A stretch of DNA of 64,000 nucleotides from Gemmatimonadales bacterium (GTDB taxonomy: Bacteria > Gemmatimonadota > Gemmatimonadetes > Gemmatimonadales > GWC2-71-9). Location: assembly GCA_041390145.1 (NCBI GenBank), contig JAWKQM010000002.1, positions 366,007 to 430,006 on the forward strand. Reading direction: 5' to 3'. Numbering within the stretch: the first letter of the stretch is position 1; every line of letters starts with the position of its first letter. The notes beneath the pieces are model-generated. The model worked only from the letters and a program-made list of their open reading frames with translations, ran no database searches and was not told where the DNA came from. Positions 26,358 through 34,218 of the stretch are shown piece after piece. The position numbers and the translations under genes are program-made.

Positions 26358-27181
26358 CGCGCCCACCGAGCCACCCCCTCGTCCACCGTCAGCGGGTACG
26401 GCGCGACCGACCCTACAGCGCGCGCCAACCCTGCAATGGCGGTCGACGCCGCCCCGGCGCTCCACACCTGGTCCCCCTCGAGGATCCCCCGCGGCGGACC
26501 GTCGAGCGCCGGGCGGCCATGCGCAAAGACAATCAGCTGATCCGCCACCGCGAGCAGTCCGTCGGCGTCCTCGCTCGCGATCACCACCGCCGCCCCCCGT
26601 GTGGCCTCTCGGCGCATCATGCCGTGTACCAGCGCCCGGCCGGCGGCGTCGAGCGCTGAGGTCGGTTCATCGAGCAACCAGAGCTCCGGCTCGAGCACCA
26701 GCATCGCCGCGATCACGGTGCGCTGCATCTCGCCGCCCGACAACGTGCCTGGGTCCCGGTCGGCCAGATGCGTGACGTGGAGCGCGTCCATCGCATCGGT
26801 GACGCGCGACTGGATCCGTGCCCGGGGCCACCCCAGATTCGCCGGCGCGAACGCGACCTCCTGCGCCACGGTTTCCGCGATGCCGGAGAGCTGTGTGGCC
26901 GGTGAGGAAAGGACAAGCGCCACCCGACCGCCGAGCGCTGCGCGAGACGAGGGACGGGCGGGGTCTTCGCCGAGGGTACGGACCACGCCGGTCCGATCGC
27001 CGCCCGTGTGCCCCGGCGCCAGCCCGGCCGCCACCAGCAGCGCCGTGCTGGTCCCGGCCCCCAACGCGCCAGTCAGCCACGTGACCCGCCCTGCCTCGGC
27101 GCGCAATGAACAGTCGTGCAGTGCCGGCGCGGGCGAACCGGGATACGTGAAGCCGGCACCTTGAAAGTGCAGCGCGCTCAC
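26354..27181 (-). CDS. ecfA2: ECF transporter ATPase with degenerate Walker A, Q-loop and switch
   Basis: 275 residues from a GTG overlapping the ecfT stop (GTGA). Signature LSGGE (147-151) and Walker B LWLLDEP (167-173) are canonical. The rest of the ATP site is broken: Walker A reads GALGAGTS (38-45) with Thr44 in place of the essential Lys, the Q-loop Gln is Ser92 (LSSP), and the switch His is Glu204 (IASED). The codon for residue 44 is ACC, clearly not Lys. This is the mirror image of the partner ATPase defect, giving one canonical and one dead site in the heterodimer. The frame is otherwise intact, so this is not decay of a pseudogene. Confidence 0.88.
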   Translation of the reverse strand: MSALHFQGAGFTYPGSPAPALHDCSLRAEAGRVTWLTGALGAGTSTALLVAAGLAPGHTGGDRTGVVRTLGEDPARPSSRAALGGRVALVLSSPATQLSGIAETVAQEVAFAPANLGWPRARIQSRVTDAMDALHVTHLADRDPGTLSGGEMQRTVIAAMLVLEPELWLLDEPTSALDAAGRALVHGMMRREATRGAAVVIASEDADGLLAVADQLIVFAHGRPALDGPPRGILEGDQVWSAGAASTAIAGLARAVGSVAPYPLTVDEGVARWAR

Positions 27182-27921
27182 CGGAGCACCCGCCAAACCA
27201 CCGCAGCCACCGCGAGCCCGCTTGCGAGCCACCGCACCACCCGATCGCGCGCGCGATCCTCCGGCGGATCGAGCGGCGTCCGGCATGTCACGCCGCTGGC
27301 ACACCGGCTCTCGAGCGCGAACCCCCGTTCATCAACCTCCGCAAGCGCGCCAAGCAAGAGTGGGAAGGTGACCGGCCCGACGGCGCGAACCCGGTTGAGC
27401 ACGCTTCCGCGCAGCCGAAGCCCCCGGCTCCGCTGCGCCTCGAGGATGGCGAGCGCCCGCGCGCGGAAGCGCGGCAGGGCGAGCAGGGTGGCCACCACCA
27501 GGTAGGCCCACGAAAACGACCAGCCGCGCTCGGCAACCGCATCCACGAACCTTGCCGGTGAGAACGCGGCATAGAGCGCGAGCGAGGCGGTGGCGATGGC
27601 GCCAAGACGGCATGCCTGCGTGACCGCCAGCGCCAGGCCGTCGCGCGAGAGCGAGAGGCCCAGCACCGTCACCTGATCGCCCTTGCCAAGCACTCCGTGC
27701 AACAGAAAGAGGAAGAGCCACAGCGGCGCGAGTGGCAACAGCGCGCGAAGCGCGGCTCGCCCGGCGCCGGCGGCCACGACCGCCAGCACCGTCGCGGCGT
27801 AGAGTGCCGCGGCCGTCCGAGGACCCGGCGCCGCCACGGCCAGAACCGCCACGCAGAGGGTGAGCACCAGCGGGGTGAATGGATGGAGGCGGCCAGCCCC
27901 CGTCCCGGATATTGGCGTCAC
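27178..27921 (-). CDS. ecfT: ECF transporter transmembrane coupling protein EcfT
   Basis: 247 residues from a GTG overlapping the S-component stop (GTGA). Several membrane segments (LVLTLCVAVLAVAAPGP, ALYAATVLAVVAAGAG, LLPLAPLWLFLFLLHGVLG, YLVVATLLALPRF) surround the cytoplasmic coupling helices. The A-x-R-type coupling motifs appear as EAQRSRGLRL and NRVRAVGPVTFPLLLGAL. It bridges the ATPase pair to the substrate-binding S protein. The frame extends far left but only the GTG start avoids out-of-frame translation of the S gene. Confidence 0.85.
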   Translation of the reverse strand: MTPISGTGAGRLHPFTPLVLTLCVAVLAVAAPGPRTAAALYAATVLAVVAAGAGRAALRALLPLAPLWLFLFLLHGVLGKGDQVTVLGLSLSRDGLALAVTQACRLGAIATASLALYAAFSPARFVDAVAERGWSFSWAYLVVATLLALPRFRARALAILEAQRSRGLRLRGSVLNRVRAVGPVTFPLLLGALAEVDERGFALESRCASGVTCRTPLDPPEDRARDRVVRWLASGLAVAAVVWRVLR

Positions 27922-28487
27922 CGCCCGATGGCTCGTGCGGCCCGGGGGAAGCGTCCAATCATCCGGTTGGGCAACGACCGCACCAGGGAGCCGACGACCA
28001 GAAAGGCGACCGCCTTGTCCGCCAGGTCGAGCGCCAGGCTCGAAGCGGTGACGGCCACCGGGAGTGAGAGGCCGAGCTGCCGGAGGATCGTGACCACCGC
28101 GGTGGTTCCCGTGGCGGTGACCCCCTTGAACAGCACATAGCTGATGATGGAGGAGAGCACGCCGGCCACGGCACCGGTCAGGACACCCCACGCGATGCTC
28201 CGGCCGGCGGACCGAAACCCGGCCTGCGAGGCGGCGACCCCCGCCAGCACGGCAATCACCACCTGAATGAGGCCGAATGGGATCCACTGGTAGCCGTTGA
28301 TGAGCCCGAACAGCACCTGTCCAATGACGCCGGCCAGGATTCCGACGGCAGGGCCGGCCAGGACCGTGGCGAGAATCGTCCCGATCGAGTCGAGGTAGAG
28401 CGGCAGCCCCATCGCGTTGACGAGCCCGCCGATGACCAGGTTGATGGCGATCGCGGCAGGGAGCAGGGCCAGGAGACGGGCGTTCAC
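27918..28487 (-). CDS. ECF transporter S component, substrate unknown
   Basis: 189 residues with about six hydrophobic helices and a good CAGGAG ribosome site. The signature region GLPLYLDSIGTILATVLAGP, then GYQWIPFGLIQVVIAVLAG, is typical of a group of S components for which the substrate is not assigned; vitamins, their precursors or metal ions are the known ECF cargoes. First gene of the S-T-A2-A1-HEAT operon. I found no riboswitch-like structure in the 121 bp between it and the divergent M28 peptidase gene, so regulation gives no hint of cargo. Confidence 0.8.
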   Translation of the reverse strand: MNARLLALLPAAIAINLVIGGLVNAMGLPLYLDSIGTILATVLAGPAVGILAGVIGQVLFGLINGYQWIPFGLIQVVIAVLAGVAASQAGFRSAGRSIAWGVLTGAVAGVLSSIISYVLFKGVTATGTTAVVTILRQLGLSLPVAVTASSLALDLADKAVAFLVVGSLVRSLPNRMIGRFPRAARAIGR

Positions 28488-28608
28488 GGGACTCCTGAGG
28501 TGAGAGGCGGAGACGGGCGCAACTTGGGTCGGGCGCTCTCCGGGGTTAGAATCTTAGGTGTTCGATCACCCCCGGCAACCCTGCCGGTATTCAACCTTCG
28601 AGCCTCCC

Positions 28609-29901
28609 GTGACCCGCCAAATTGTTCGGTACTCCCTCGGTGTCCTCTTCGGCGTGCTCCTGGCCTCCCCTTTGGCCGCCCAGACCGCCGCTCCTTCCCT
28701 CGACCAAGCCGCCACGCGCGCCCAGACCGACGTCAAGGTCCTCGCGGCCGACGAACTCGGCGGCCGCCTGACCGGCACCGCCGGCGCCGACTCGGCCGCG
28801 GCCTACGTCGCGCGGCGCTTTGCGCAAATCGGGCTGCAGCCAGCCCCCGGCGGGTGGTTTCAGCCCTTCACGGTTTCCAAGGACGCCCCAGCCGTCCAAC
28901 ACGCGAACCTTGGCGAACTGCACGGGAAGAATGTCATCGGCATCATTCCCGGACGCGACCCTGCGCTCCGGAATGAGACCGTCATCATCGGCGCCCACTA
29001 CGATCACCTGGGGCTCGGTGGCTTCGGCTCCCTCGATCCCGACAGCACCGGCCGGGTCCACAATGGCGCGGACGACAACGCCTCCGGTACGGCTGCACTG
29101 TTTACCATCGCGACGATCCTGCAGGCGGCACCGACGGCCCGGACGATCGTGTTCATCGCCTTCAGCGGTGAGGAGCTCGGGCTCCTCGGCTCTGACTACT
29201 ACGTCAAGCATCCGATCTACCCGCTCAGCGCCACCGAGGCGATGATCAATCTCGACATGGTGGGCCGGCTCAAGAACGACAAGCTCATCGTCTACGGCAC
29301 GGGCACCGCCACCGAATTCCCCGCGCTGCTCGACTCGCTCAACTGGCACGCCAAGTTTGACCTCCGCCCACAACCGGAGGGGTACGGCCCGAGCGACCAG
29401 ACCTCGTTCTATGCGGCCAAGATCCCCGTCCTTCACTACTTCTCCGACCTCCACGGCGACTACCACCGGAGCACCGACGACTGGGACAAGATCAACGCCC
29501 AGGGGCTGGTGCGGATTGCGGACTTCGCGGCCGCAATGGCGACGACGCTCGGCAACCGGCCGTCGCGCCTGACCTTCGTCGATGTCCCGCCGCCGGCCCC
29601 CAAGGGCGGCGCCGCCGCCACGTCCGGCTACGGCGCATATCTCGGCACGGTGCCGGACATGGCCTCCGGCGAGAGCGGGGGCGTGCTGATCACCGGTGTG
29701 TCGAAGGGCAGCCCCGCCGAAGTGGGAGGAATGAAGGGTGGCGACAAGATCATCAAGATTGGCGACTATGACGTCGCCGACCTGGCGGGGATGACCGATG
29801 CGCTCCGTGCCTACCGGCCAGGCGACAAGGTCGTCATCGTGGTGGTGCGCGACGGGAAGACCATGGGCCTGGATGTGACGCTGGGCAAGCGCGGCGGATG
29901 A
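28609..29901 (+). CDS. Exported M28 zinc peptidase with C-terminal PDZ domain
   Basis: 430 residues from a GTG start that gives a signal peptide (LGVLFGVLLASPLAAQ). The M28 core has all ligands: GAHYDHLG (His and Asp), NGADDNASGT (bridging Asp), FSGEELGLLG (catalytic Glu, metal Glu), INLDMVGR (Asp) and the His of GDYHRSTDD. About 345-425 is a PDZ module (GVLITGVSKGSPAEVGGMKGGDKIIKIGDYDV). Probably a periplasmic or secreted aminopeptidase for peptide scavenging or envelope quality control. Its stop overlaps the next ATG (ATGA). Confidence 0.9.
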   Translation: MTRQIVRYSLGVLFGVLLASPLAAQTAAPSLDQAATRAQTDVKVLAADELGGRLTGTAGADSAAAYVARRFAQIGLQPAPGGWFQPFTVSKDAPAVQHANLGELHGKNVIGIIPGRDPALRNETVIIGAHYDHLGLGGFGSLDPDSTGRVHNGADDNASGTAALFTIATILQAAPTARTIVFIAFSGEELGLLGSDYYVKHPIYPLSATEAMINLDMVGRLKNDKLIVYGTGTATEFPALLDSLNWHAKFDLRPQPEGYGPSDQTSFYAAKIPVLHYFSDLHGDYHRSTDDWDKINAQGLVRIADFAAAMATTLGNRPSRLTFVDVPPPAPKGGAAATSGYGAYLGTVPDMASGESGGVLITGVSKGSPAEVGGMKGGDKIIKIGDYDVADLAGMTDALRAYRPGDKVVIVVVRDGKTMGLDVTLGKRGG

Positions 29902-30359
29902 GCGGGCCGGTGCTGGATGCCGATCGCGTCGTCGCCGCGCTCCGCGGCGCGTTTACGCACGATGTCGGCCGCCAGGGCCTGCTCCAACTCGCCGCCGACC
30001 GGATTCGCGAGGCGGGTCCGCCGTACACCTCGGTCTACCTCTACATGCTCCACGGCTCGGAGTTGGTGCTCGAGGCGTGGAGCGGCCGGGCCACCGACCA
30101 TACCCGCATCGCCGTCGGAACCGGCGTCTGCGGCACCGCGGTGGCCACCGGGCAGGACCAGAACGTCGGTGATGTGCAGGCCGTCGGGAACTACCTCGCC
30201 TGCAATCTGGACACCCGCTCGGAACTTGTCGTGTTGATCCGGCGTGGGGCGGCCATCCTCGGGCAGATCGATATCGACAGCGACGTCCCCGACCCCTTCA
30301 CCCCGGCGGAAGAAGCAGCCGTCCGCCAGGTGGCGGACGCCCTCGCCGTCCTGCTGTGA
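29898..30359 (+). CDS. msrC: GAF-domain free methionine-R-sulfoxide reductase-like protein
   Basis: 153 residues, a single GAF fold. The fRMsr blocks are recognisable: GTGVCGTAVATGQ (Cys78), V-GDVQAVGNYLACN (Cys102) and TRSELVV, with GQIDIDSD near the end. Cys78 and Cys102 are 24 apart, the spacing of two of the three redox cysteines in characterised fRMsr proteins. The remaining cysteine, normally ten residues earlier, is His68. It may act with two cysteines or be a non-enzymatic GAF sensor. Coupled to the peptidase before it (ATGA) and the deacetylase after it (GTGA). Confidence 0.72.
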   Translation: MSGPVLDADRVVAALRGAFTHDVGRQGLLQLAADRIREAGPPYTSVYLYMLHGSELVLEAWSGRATDHTRIAVGTGVCGTAVATGQDQNVGDVQAVGNYLACNLDTRSELVVLIRRGAAILGQIDIDSDVPDPFTPAEEAAVRQVADALAVLL

Positions 30360-31255
30360 GAGCCTGGTCCTCTTCCCGCTTCTCCGTCGCGCTCCCCGCA
30401 GGACACCGTTTCCCAATCGCCAAGTACCAGGCGGTCCGCGACGGCGTGGTCGCGCGGGGCCTCCTCCCGGCCGACGCCATCCACGAGCCTGAGCGGGTCG
30501 AGCGAACGGCGCTGGTGCTGGTCCATACCTCTGAATACGTGGCATCGATCGAAGACGGAACGCTGCCGGAATCCGCCGTGCGCCGCCTCGGTTTTCCCTG
30601 GGGTCCTGGCCTCCGCGAGCGATCGTTCCGCACCGTGCAGGGCACCGTTGAGGCCGCCCGCGACGCGCTCGCAACGGGCGCCGGGATCAATCTGGCGGGT
30701 GGGACGCACCACGCCTTTGCCGAGCGAGGCGAGGGGTTCTGCGTCTTCAACGACGTCGCCGTGGCCACGAGGGTCCTCCAGCGCGAGGGGCAGCTCCGCC
30801 GTGTGGCGGTGATCGATCTCGATGTGCACCAGGGCAACGGTACTGCCCGGATTTTCGAGGGCGACGAGGACGTCCACACCTTTTCAATGCACGGCGAGCG
30901 CAACTACCCCTTTCATCGTGAACAGAGCCGGCTCGACGTGGAGTTGCCCGATGGCGCCGGGGACGACAGCTACCTCGCCACCCTCGACCGGCATCTGGAC
31001 GAGGTGCTGGATGAGGCGGCCCCCGAACTCGTCTTCTACCTGGCCGGTGCCGATCCCTTTGCGGGTGACCGATTCGGTCGGCTCGGCCTCTCCGTGGATG
31101 GGCTTCGGGCGCGGGATCGCCGCGTCTTCGACGCCTGCGCGCGGCGCGGTCTGCCGGTCGCCGTCACCCTGGCCGGCGGCTACGCCGAGCGCATGGAAGA
31201 CATCGTGACCATCCATGCCAATACGGTGGAGGAACTGCGTGCCGCATTCGGTTGA
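30356..31255 (+). CDS. Histone deacetylase / acetoin utilization (AcuC-like) family amidohydrolase
   Basis: 299 residues from a GTG overlapping the upstream stop. Zinc-dependent deacetylase motifs: the catalytic His pair in GGTHHAFAERGEGFCVFND, zinc ligands in VIDLDVHQGNGTA (Asp, His) and YLAGADPFAGDRFGRLGLS (Asp). The LAGGY loop near the C-terminus is also present. Bacterial members deacetylate acetyl-lysine or polyamines; the substrate is not predictable here. It looks catalytically complete. Confidence 0.9.
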   Translation: MRAWSSSRFSVALPAGHRFPIAKYQAVRDGVVARGLLPADAIHEPERVERTALVLVHTSEYVASIEDGTLPESAVRRLGFPWGPGLRERSFRTVQGTVEAARDALATGAGINLAGGTHHAFAERGEGFCVFNDVAVATRVLQREGQLRRVAVIDLDVHQGNGTARIFEGDEDVHTFSMHGERNYPFHREQSRLDVELPDGAGDDSYLATLDRHLDEVLDEAAPELVFYLAGADPFAGDRFGRLGLSVDGLRARDRRVFDACARRGLPVAVTLAGGYAERMEDIVTIHANTVEELRAAFG

Positions 31256-31262
31256 GACCTGC

Positions 31263-32078
31263 ATGCGCGATGTGCGCGGCATAACCCTCTTCGAACGACG
31301 GGTGGGCAGTGGGCCGGCCACCATCGTCCTGCATGGCGGACCGGGCGCGCACCACGATTACCTCCTTCCGGGCTTCGACGCGCTGGCCACCGGTCGCACG
31401 CTGATCTACTACGATCAACGCGGCGGAGGACGCTCCGCGGTGCCGCGCGAGGTTCCGGTCGGTTGGCGGGAGCAGGTGGCGGACCTCGAAGCGCTTCGGC
31501 AGATCTGGGGCTTGGAACGCCTGACCCTGGCCGGATATTCCTGGGGCGGGCTCCTGTCGCTGCTCTACGCAACGGAGCACCCTGATCGGGTGGAACGACT
31601 CGCCCTCGTCTCCCCCGCCCCGGCATGGCGGGCGGCCCGGGCGGCGTTTGAGGACCGCTTGTCGGCGCGCACCATGGCCCCGGCGCTGCAGGAGGAGCGT
31701 GTCGCCCTCCGGGCCAGCGGCCTGCGCGAGCGTGACCCCGACGCCTATCAGCGTCGAGTATTCGAGCTCTCCGTGGCCGGATATTTCCATGACCCCGCCA
31801 AGGTGACCGGACTCACCCCCTTTCGGGTGACCGGTCGCACGCAACAGGAAGTCTGGGACAGCCTCGGCGACTACGACCTGAGGCCAGCCCTGGCCGGCCT
31901 GCGCCTCCCCGCCATTGTCCTGCACGGCGACGACGACCCGATTCCCGCGGAGTCCGCCCGGGCCCTCGCCGAGACGATCAACGCGCCGTTCCACCTCCTG
32001 GCAAACTGCGGGCATGTGCCCTATGTCGAGGCGTTCGAGGAGTTCCGCCGGCTCCTCGACGGCTTCCTTCCCGCCTGA
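31263..32078 (+). CDS. Alpha/beta hydrolase, proline-iminopeptidase-like
   Basis: 271 residues. HGGPGAHHDYLLP (oxyanion HGGP), nucleophile elbow GYSWGG, acid in HGDDDPIP and catalytic His in NCGHVPYVEAFEEF complete the triad. HGGPG with DQRGGGRS is characteristic of the prolyl-iminopeptidase-like S33 branch, but esterases share it. No signal peptide. The ATG lies eight bases after the deacetylase stop, with no strong ribosome site, which suggests coupling. Confidence 0.85.
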   Translation: MRDVRGITLFERRVGSGPATIVLHGGPGAHHDYLLPGFDALATGRTLIYYDQRGGGRSAVPREVPVGWREQVADLEALRQIWGLERLTLAGYSWGGLLSLLYATEHPDRVERLALVSPAPAWRAARAAFEDRLSARTMAPALQEERVALRASGLRERDPDAYQRRVFELSVAGYFHDPAKVTGLTPFRVTGRTQQEVWDSLGDYDLRPALAGLRLPAIVLHGDDDPIPAESARALAETINAPFHLLANCGHVPYVEAFEEFRRLLDGFLPA

Positions 32079-32119
32079 TCGCTGTTGCGCCCCGCACAGG
32101 GCGGCAGCATCCTTCCCCC

Positions 32120-32980
32120 ATGACCATCGAGCCGCCGCGCAGCCGCATTGCCCTCGTTATCGGATCCGGCGGCGTCAAGTGCGCCGCGGCGCTCGGCCTT
32201 CAACAGGCGCTCCGCGACGAGGGAATCAACATCGACCTGGTGGTGGGGTGCAGCGCGGGCTCCATCTACGCCTCCGCCGCCGCGCTTGGCTGGACGGTCG
32301 GCGAAACCATCGACCTGACCATGCGCCTCTGGACCCGGGAGACCACCTCGCGCCCGCGGCGGATCGCGCTCCTCCGCGCCGCCTTCCCACGCCTCTTCGG
32401 CTTCTCGACCGATTTCTCCTTTCGCGACGATCGTCTCCTCAACGAACGACTGCAGACCGCATTCGGGGCGCGCACCTTTGGCGACACACAGATTCCCCTC
32501 TATATCACCGCCACCCATTTCCACACTGGCCTCCAGGTGGTGCTGTCGGAGGGGCTGCTCTGGGAAGCGATGCGCGCGAGCGTGGCGATCCCGTTTGTCT
32601 TTGCCCCGAAGCGCATCGGTACGGATCTCCTGATGGATGGCTTCCTGTCCGACCCATTGCCTGTCAACGTCGCCATCCAGGAGCGAGCCGGCGTGATCCT
32701 GGCGATGGGGTTCGAGAGTCCCAGTCTCAGTCGCTTCACCAGTCCGATGCGACTCGGGCTCCAGCTGACAGGCATCATGTCCAACAATCTCCTTCGCTCG
32801 CGGTTCGCCTTCCACAACCTCACCCACTTCACCGAGGTGATTCCGATCTTGCCGGAGTTCAAACAGCGGGTGGGCATCTTCGACACGAACAAGATCCCCT
32901 ATGTCATCGAGGAGGGCCGGCGGGCGGCCATGCCGCATATCCCCTATATCCGCAAGCTGCTGGCGGAGGTGCCGGCGTGA
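32120..32980 (+). CDS. Patatin-like phospholipase
   Basis: 286 residues. Oxyanion segment GSGGVKCAAALG, nucleophile GCSAGS (GxSxG) and dyad Asp in LMDGFLSDPLPV define a patatin Ser-Asp lipase. No signal peptide is seen, so it is probably cytoplasmic or membrane-surface associated. The last codon overlaps the GTG start of the response regulator-phosphatase (GTGA), an unusual pairing that puts lipid hydrolysis under translational coupling with a signalling protein. Confidence 0.88.
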   Translation: MTIEPPRSRIALVIGSGGVKCAAALGLQQALRDEGINIDLVVGCSAGSIYASAAALGWTVGETIDLTMRLWTRETTSRPRRIALLRAAFPRLFGFSTDFSFRDDRLLNERLQTAFGARTFGDTQIPLYITATHFHTGLQVVLSEGLLWEAMRASVAIPFVFAPKRIGTDLLMDGFLSDPLPVNVAIQERAGVILAMGFESPSLSRFTSPMRLGLQLTGIMSNNLLRSRFAFHNLTHFTEVIPILPEFKQRVGIFDTNKIPYVIEEGRRAAMPHIPYIRKLLAEVPA

Positions 32981-34218
32981 GCGACAAGACCGCCGACGCG
33001 CCTGCCCAGATCCTCGTCGTGGATGACGTCGAGATGAACCGCGACCTCCTCGCCCGCCGAGTTCGGCGGCTCGGGCACGAGATCCTGCTGGCGGAGGACG
33101 GCGTACAGGCGCTGGAAACGCTGCGGACCCGGCCCGTCGATGTCGTGTTGCTGGACATCATGATGCCGAACCTGAACGGCTACGAAGTGCTGGAGGCGAT
33201 GGCGGCCGACGAGTTGCTCCGGCAGGTGCCGGTCATCATGATCTCCGCCATCGACGAAAAGGAGAGCATCGCCCGCTGCATTGAACTGGGTGCCGACGAC
33301 TACCTCCCGAAGCCGTTCGATCCGCTGATCCTGCAGGCGCGCCTCGGCGCCTCGCTCGCCCGCAAGCGTCTGCGCGAGCGGGAGCAGCTCTACCAGAAGA
33401 GCCTGGTGCGGGAGCTCGAGATCGGCAGGGAGATCCAGGCGCATTTCCTCCCGGCCAGCCTGCCAGCGATGAACGGCTTCGAGTTCGCCGCACGCCTCCG
33501 CTCAGCCAAGCTCGTCGGCGGGGATTTCTATGACCTCTTCCCGCTGGCCGGCGGAAACGAAATGGTGGTGGCGATCGGGGACGTCTGCGACAAGGGCGTC
33601 GGCGCCGCCCTGTTCATGGCCCTCTTCCGAAGCCTGCTCCGCGCGCTGGCGGAACAATCCGACGGCGTCCGGTGGAGCGATCGCGGCACGACCCGGGAGC
33701 GGCGCCGGGACTCCGGGCCCCGCGCGGCCGCCGTGACGAATCATCTGCTTCGGACCATCACTCTCGTCAACGACTACGTCGCCGGCACCCACGGCAGTTC
33801 GAACATGTTCGCCACCGTTTTCTTCGCCATCGTGGACAGCGACACCGGCCTGGTGCAGTACATCAACGCGGGGCAAGAGCCGCCGGTCGTCGTGGGGCCG
33901 CACGGCACGCGCGAGCTCCCACCCACGGGCCCGGCGCTCGGCCTGATGCCGGGGCTGCCGTTCACAGTGGCACACACGACGCTCGCCCCAGGCGAATCGC
34001 TGGTCGCCTGGACCGATGGTGTCACCGAGGCCAGGACCGACGCAGGCGAAGAGTTGTTTGGGGAAGCACGCGCGTTGGAGACCGTACAGGCAGGAGGGCT
34101 CTCAGCCGAGGAGACGCTCGACGGGTTGCTCGCTGCGGTGGACCAGTGGGCCGGCGGGGCCGAGCAGTCGGATGACATCACCCTCCTGGCCGTACGCCGC
34201 CTTCCGGGCGAGTCCTAG
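32977..34218 (+). CDS. Response regulator with PP2C (SpoIIE/RsbU) phosphatase output
   Basis: 413 residues from a GTG overlapping the patatin stop. Receiver domain at about 11-130: acidic pair Asp16/17, phospho-acceptor Asp60 in VVLLDIMMP, and Lys in YLPKPFD. After a linker helix comes the PP2C fold (about 165-413): GGDFYDLFPL, IGDVCDKGVGAALFMAL, NAGQEPPVVV, WTDGVTEARTD and SDDITLLAV, covering the metal aspartates. A short Arg-rich insertion (near TTRERRRDSG) interrupts the phosphatase core. RsbU-type enzymes dephosphorylate STAS anti-anti-sigma proteins; the convergent gene encodes exactly such a domain. The two stop codons share a CTAG. Confidence 0.93.
   Translation: MSDKTADAPAQILVVDDVEMNRDLLARRVRRLGHEILLAEDGVQALETLRTRPVDVVLLDIMMPNLNGYEVLEAMAADELLRQVPVIMISAIDEKESIARCIELGADDYLPKPFDPLILQARLGASLARKRLREREQLYQKSLVRELEIGREIQAHFLPASLPAMNGFEFAARLRSAKLVGGDFYDLFPLAGGNEMVVAIGDVCDKGVGAALFMALFRSLLRALAEQSDGVRWSDRGTTRERRRDSGPRAAAVTNHLLRTITLVNDYVAGTHGSSNMFATVFFAIVDSDTGLVQYINAGQEPPVVVGPHGTRELPPTGPALGLMPGLPFTVAHTTLAPGESLVAWTDGVTEARTDAGEELFGEARALETVQAGGLSAEETLDGLLAAVDQWAGGAEQSDDITLLAVRRLPGES

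Noticed and set aside
26354..27181. Calling the second ECF ATPase a decaying pseudogene
   Set aside because: The frame is intact, LSGGE and Walker B are kept, and the losses mirror those of the partner, which points to functional asymmetry.
28488..28608. Riboswitch upstream of the ECF S component
   Set aside because: No recognisable TPP, cobalamin, FMN or similar core; only 121 bp shared with a divergent gene.
30356..31255. Naming the deacetylase AcuC
   Set aside because: Motifs support the HDAC superfamily but no acetoin genes are nearby, so a specific name is not justified.
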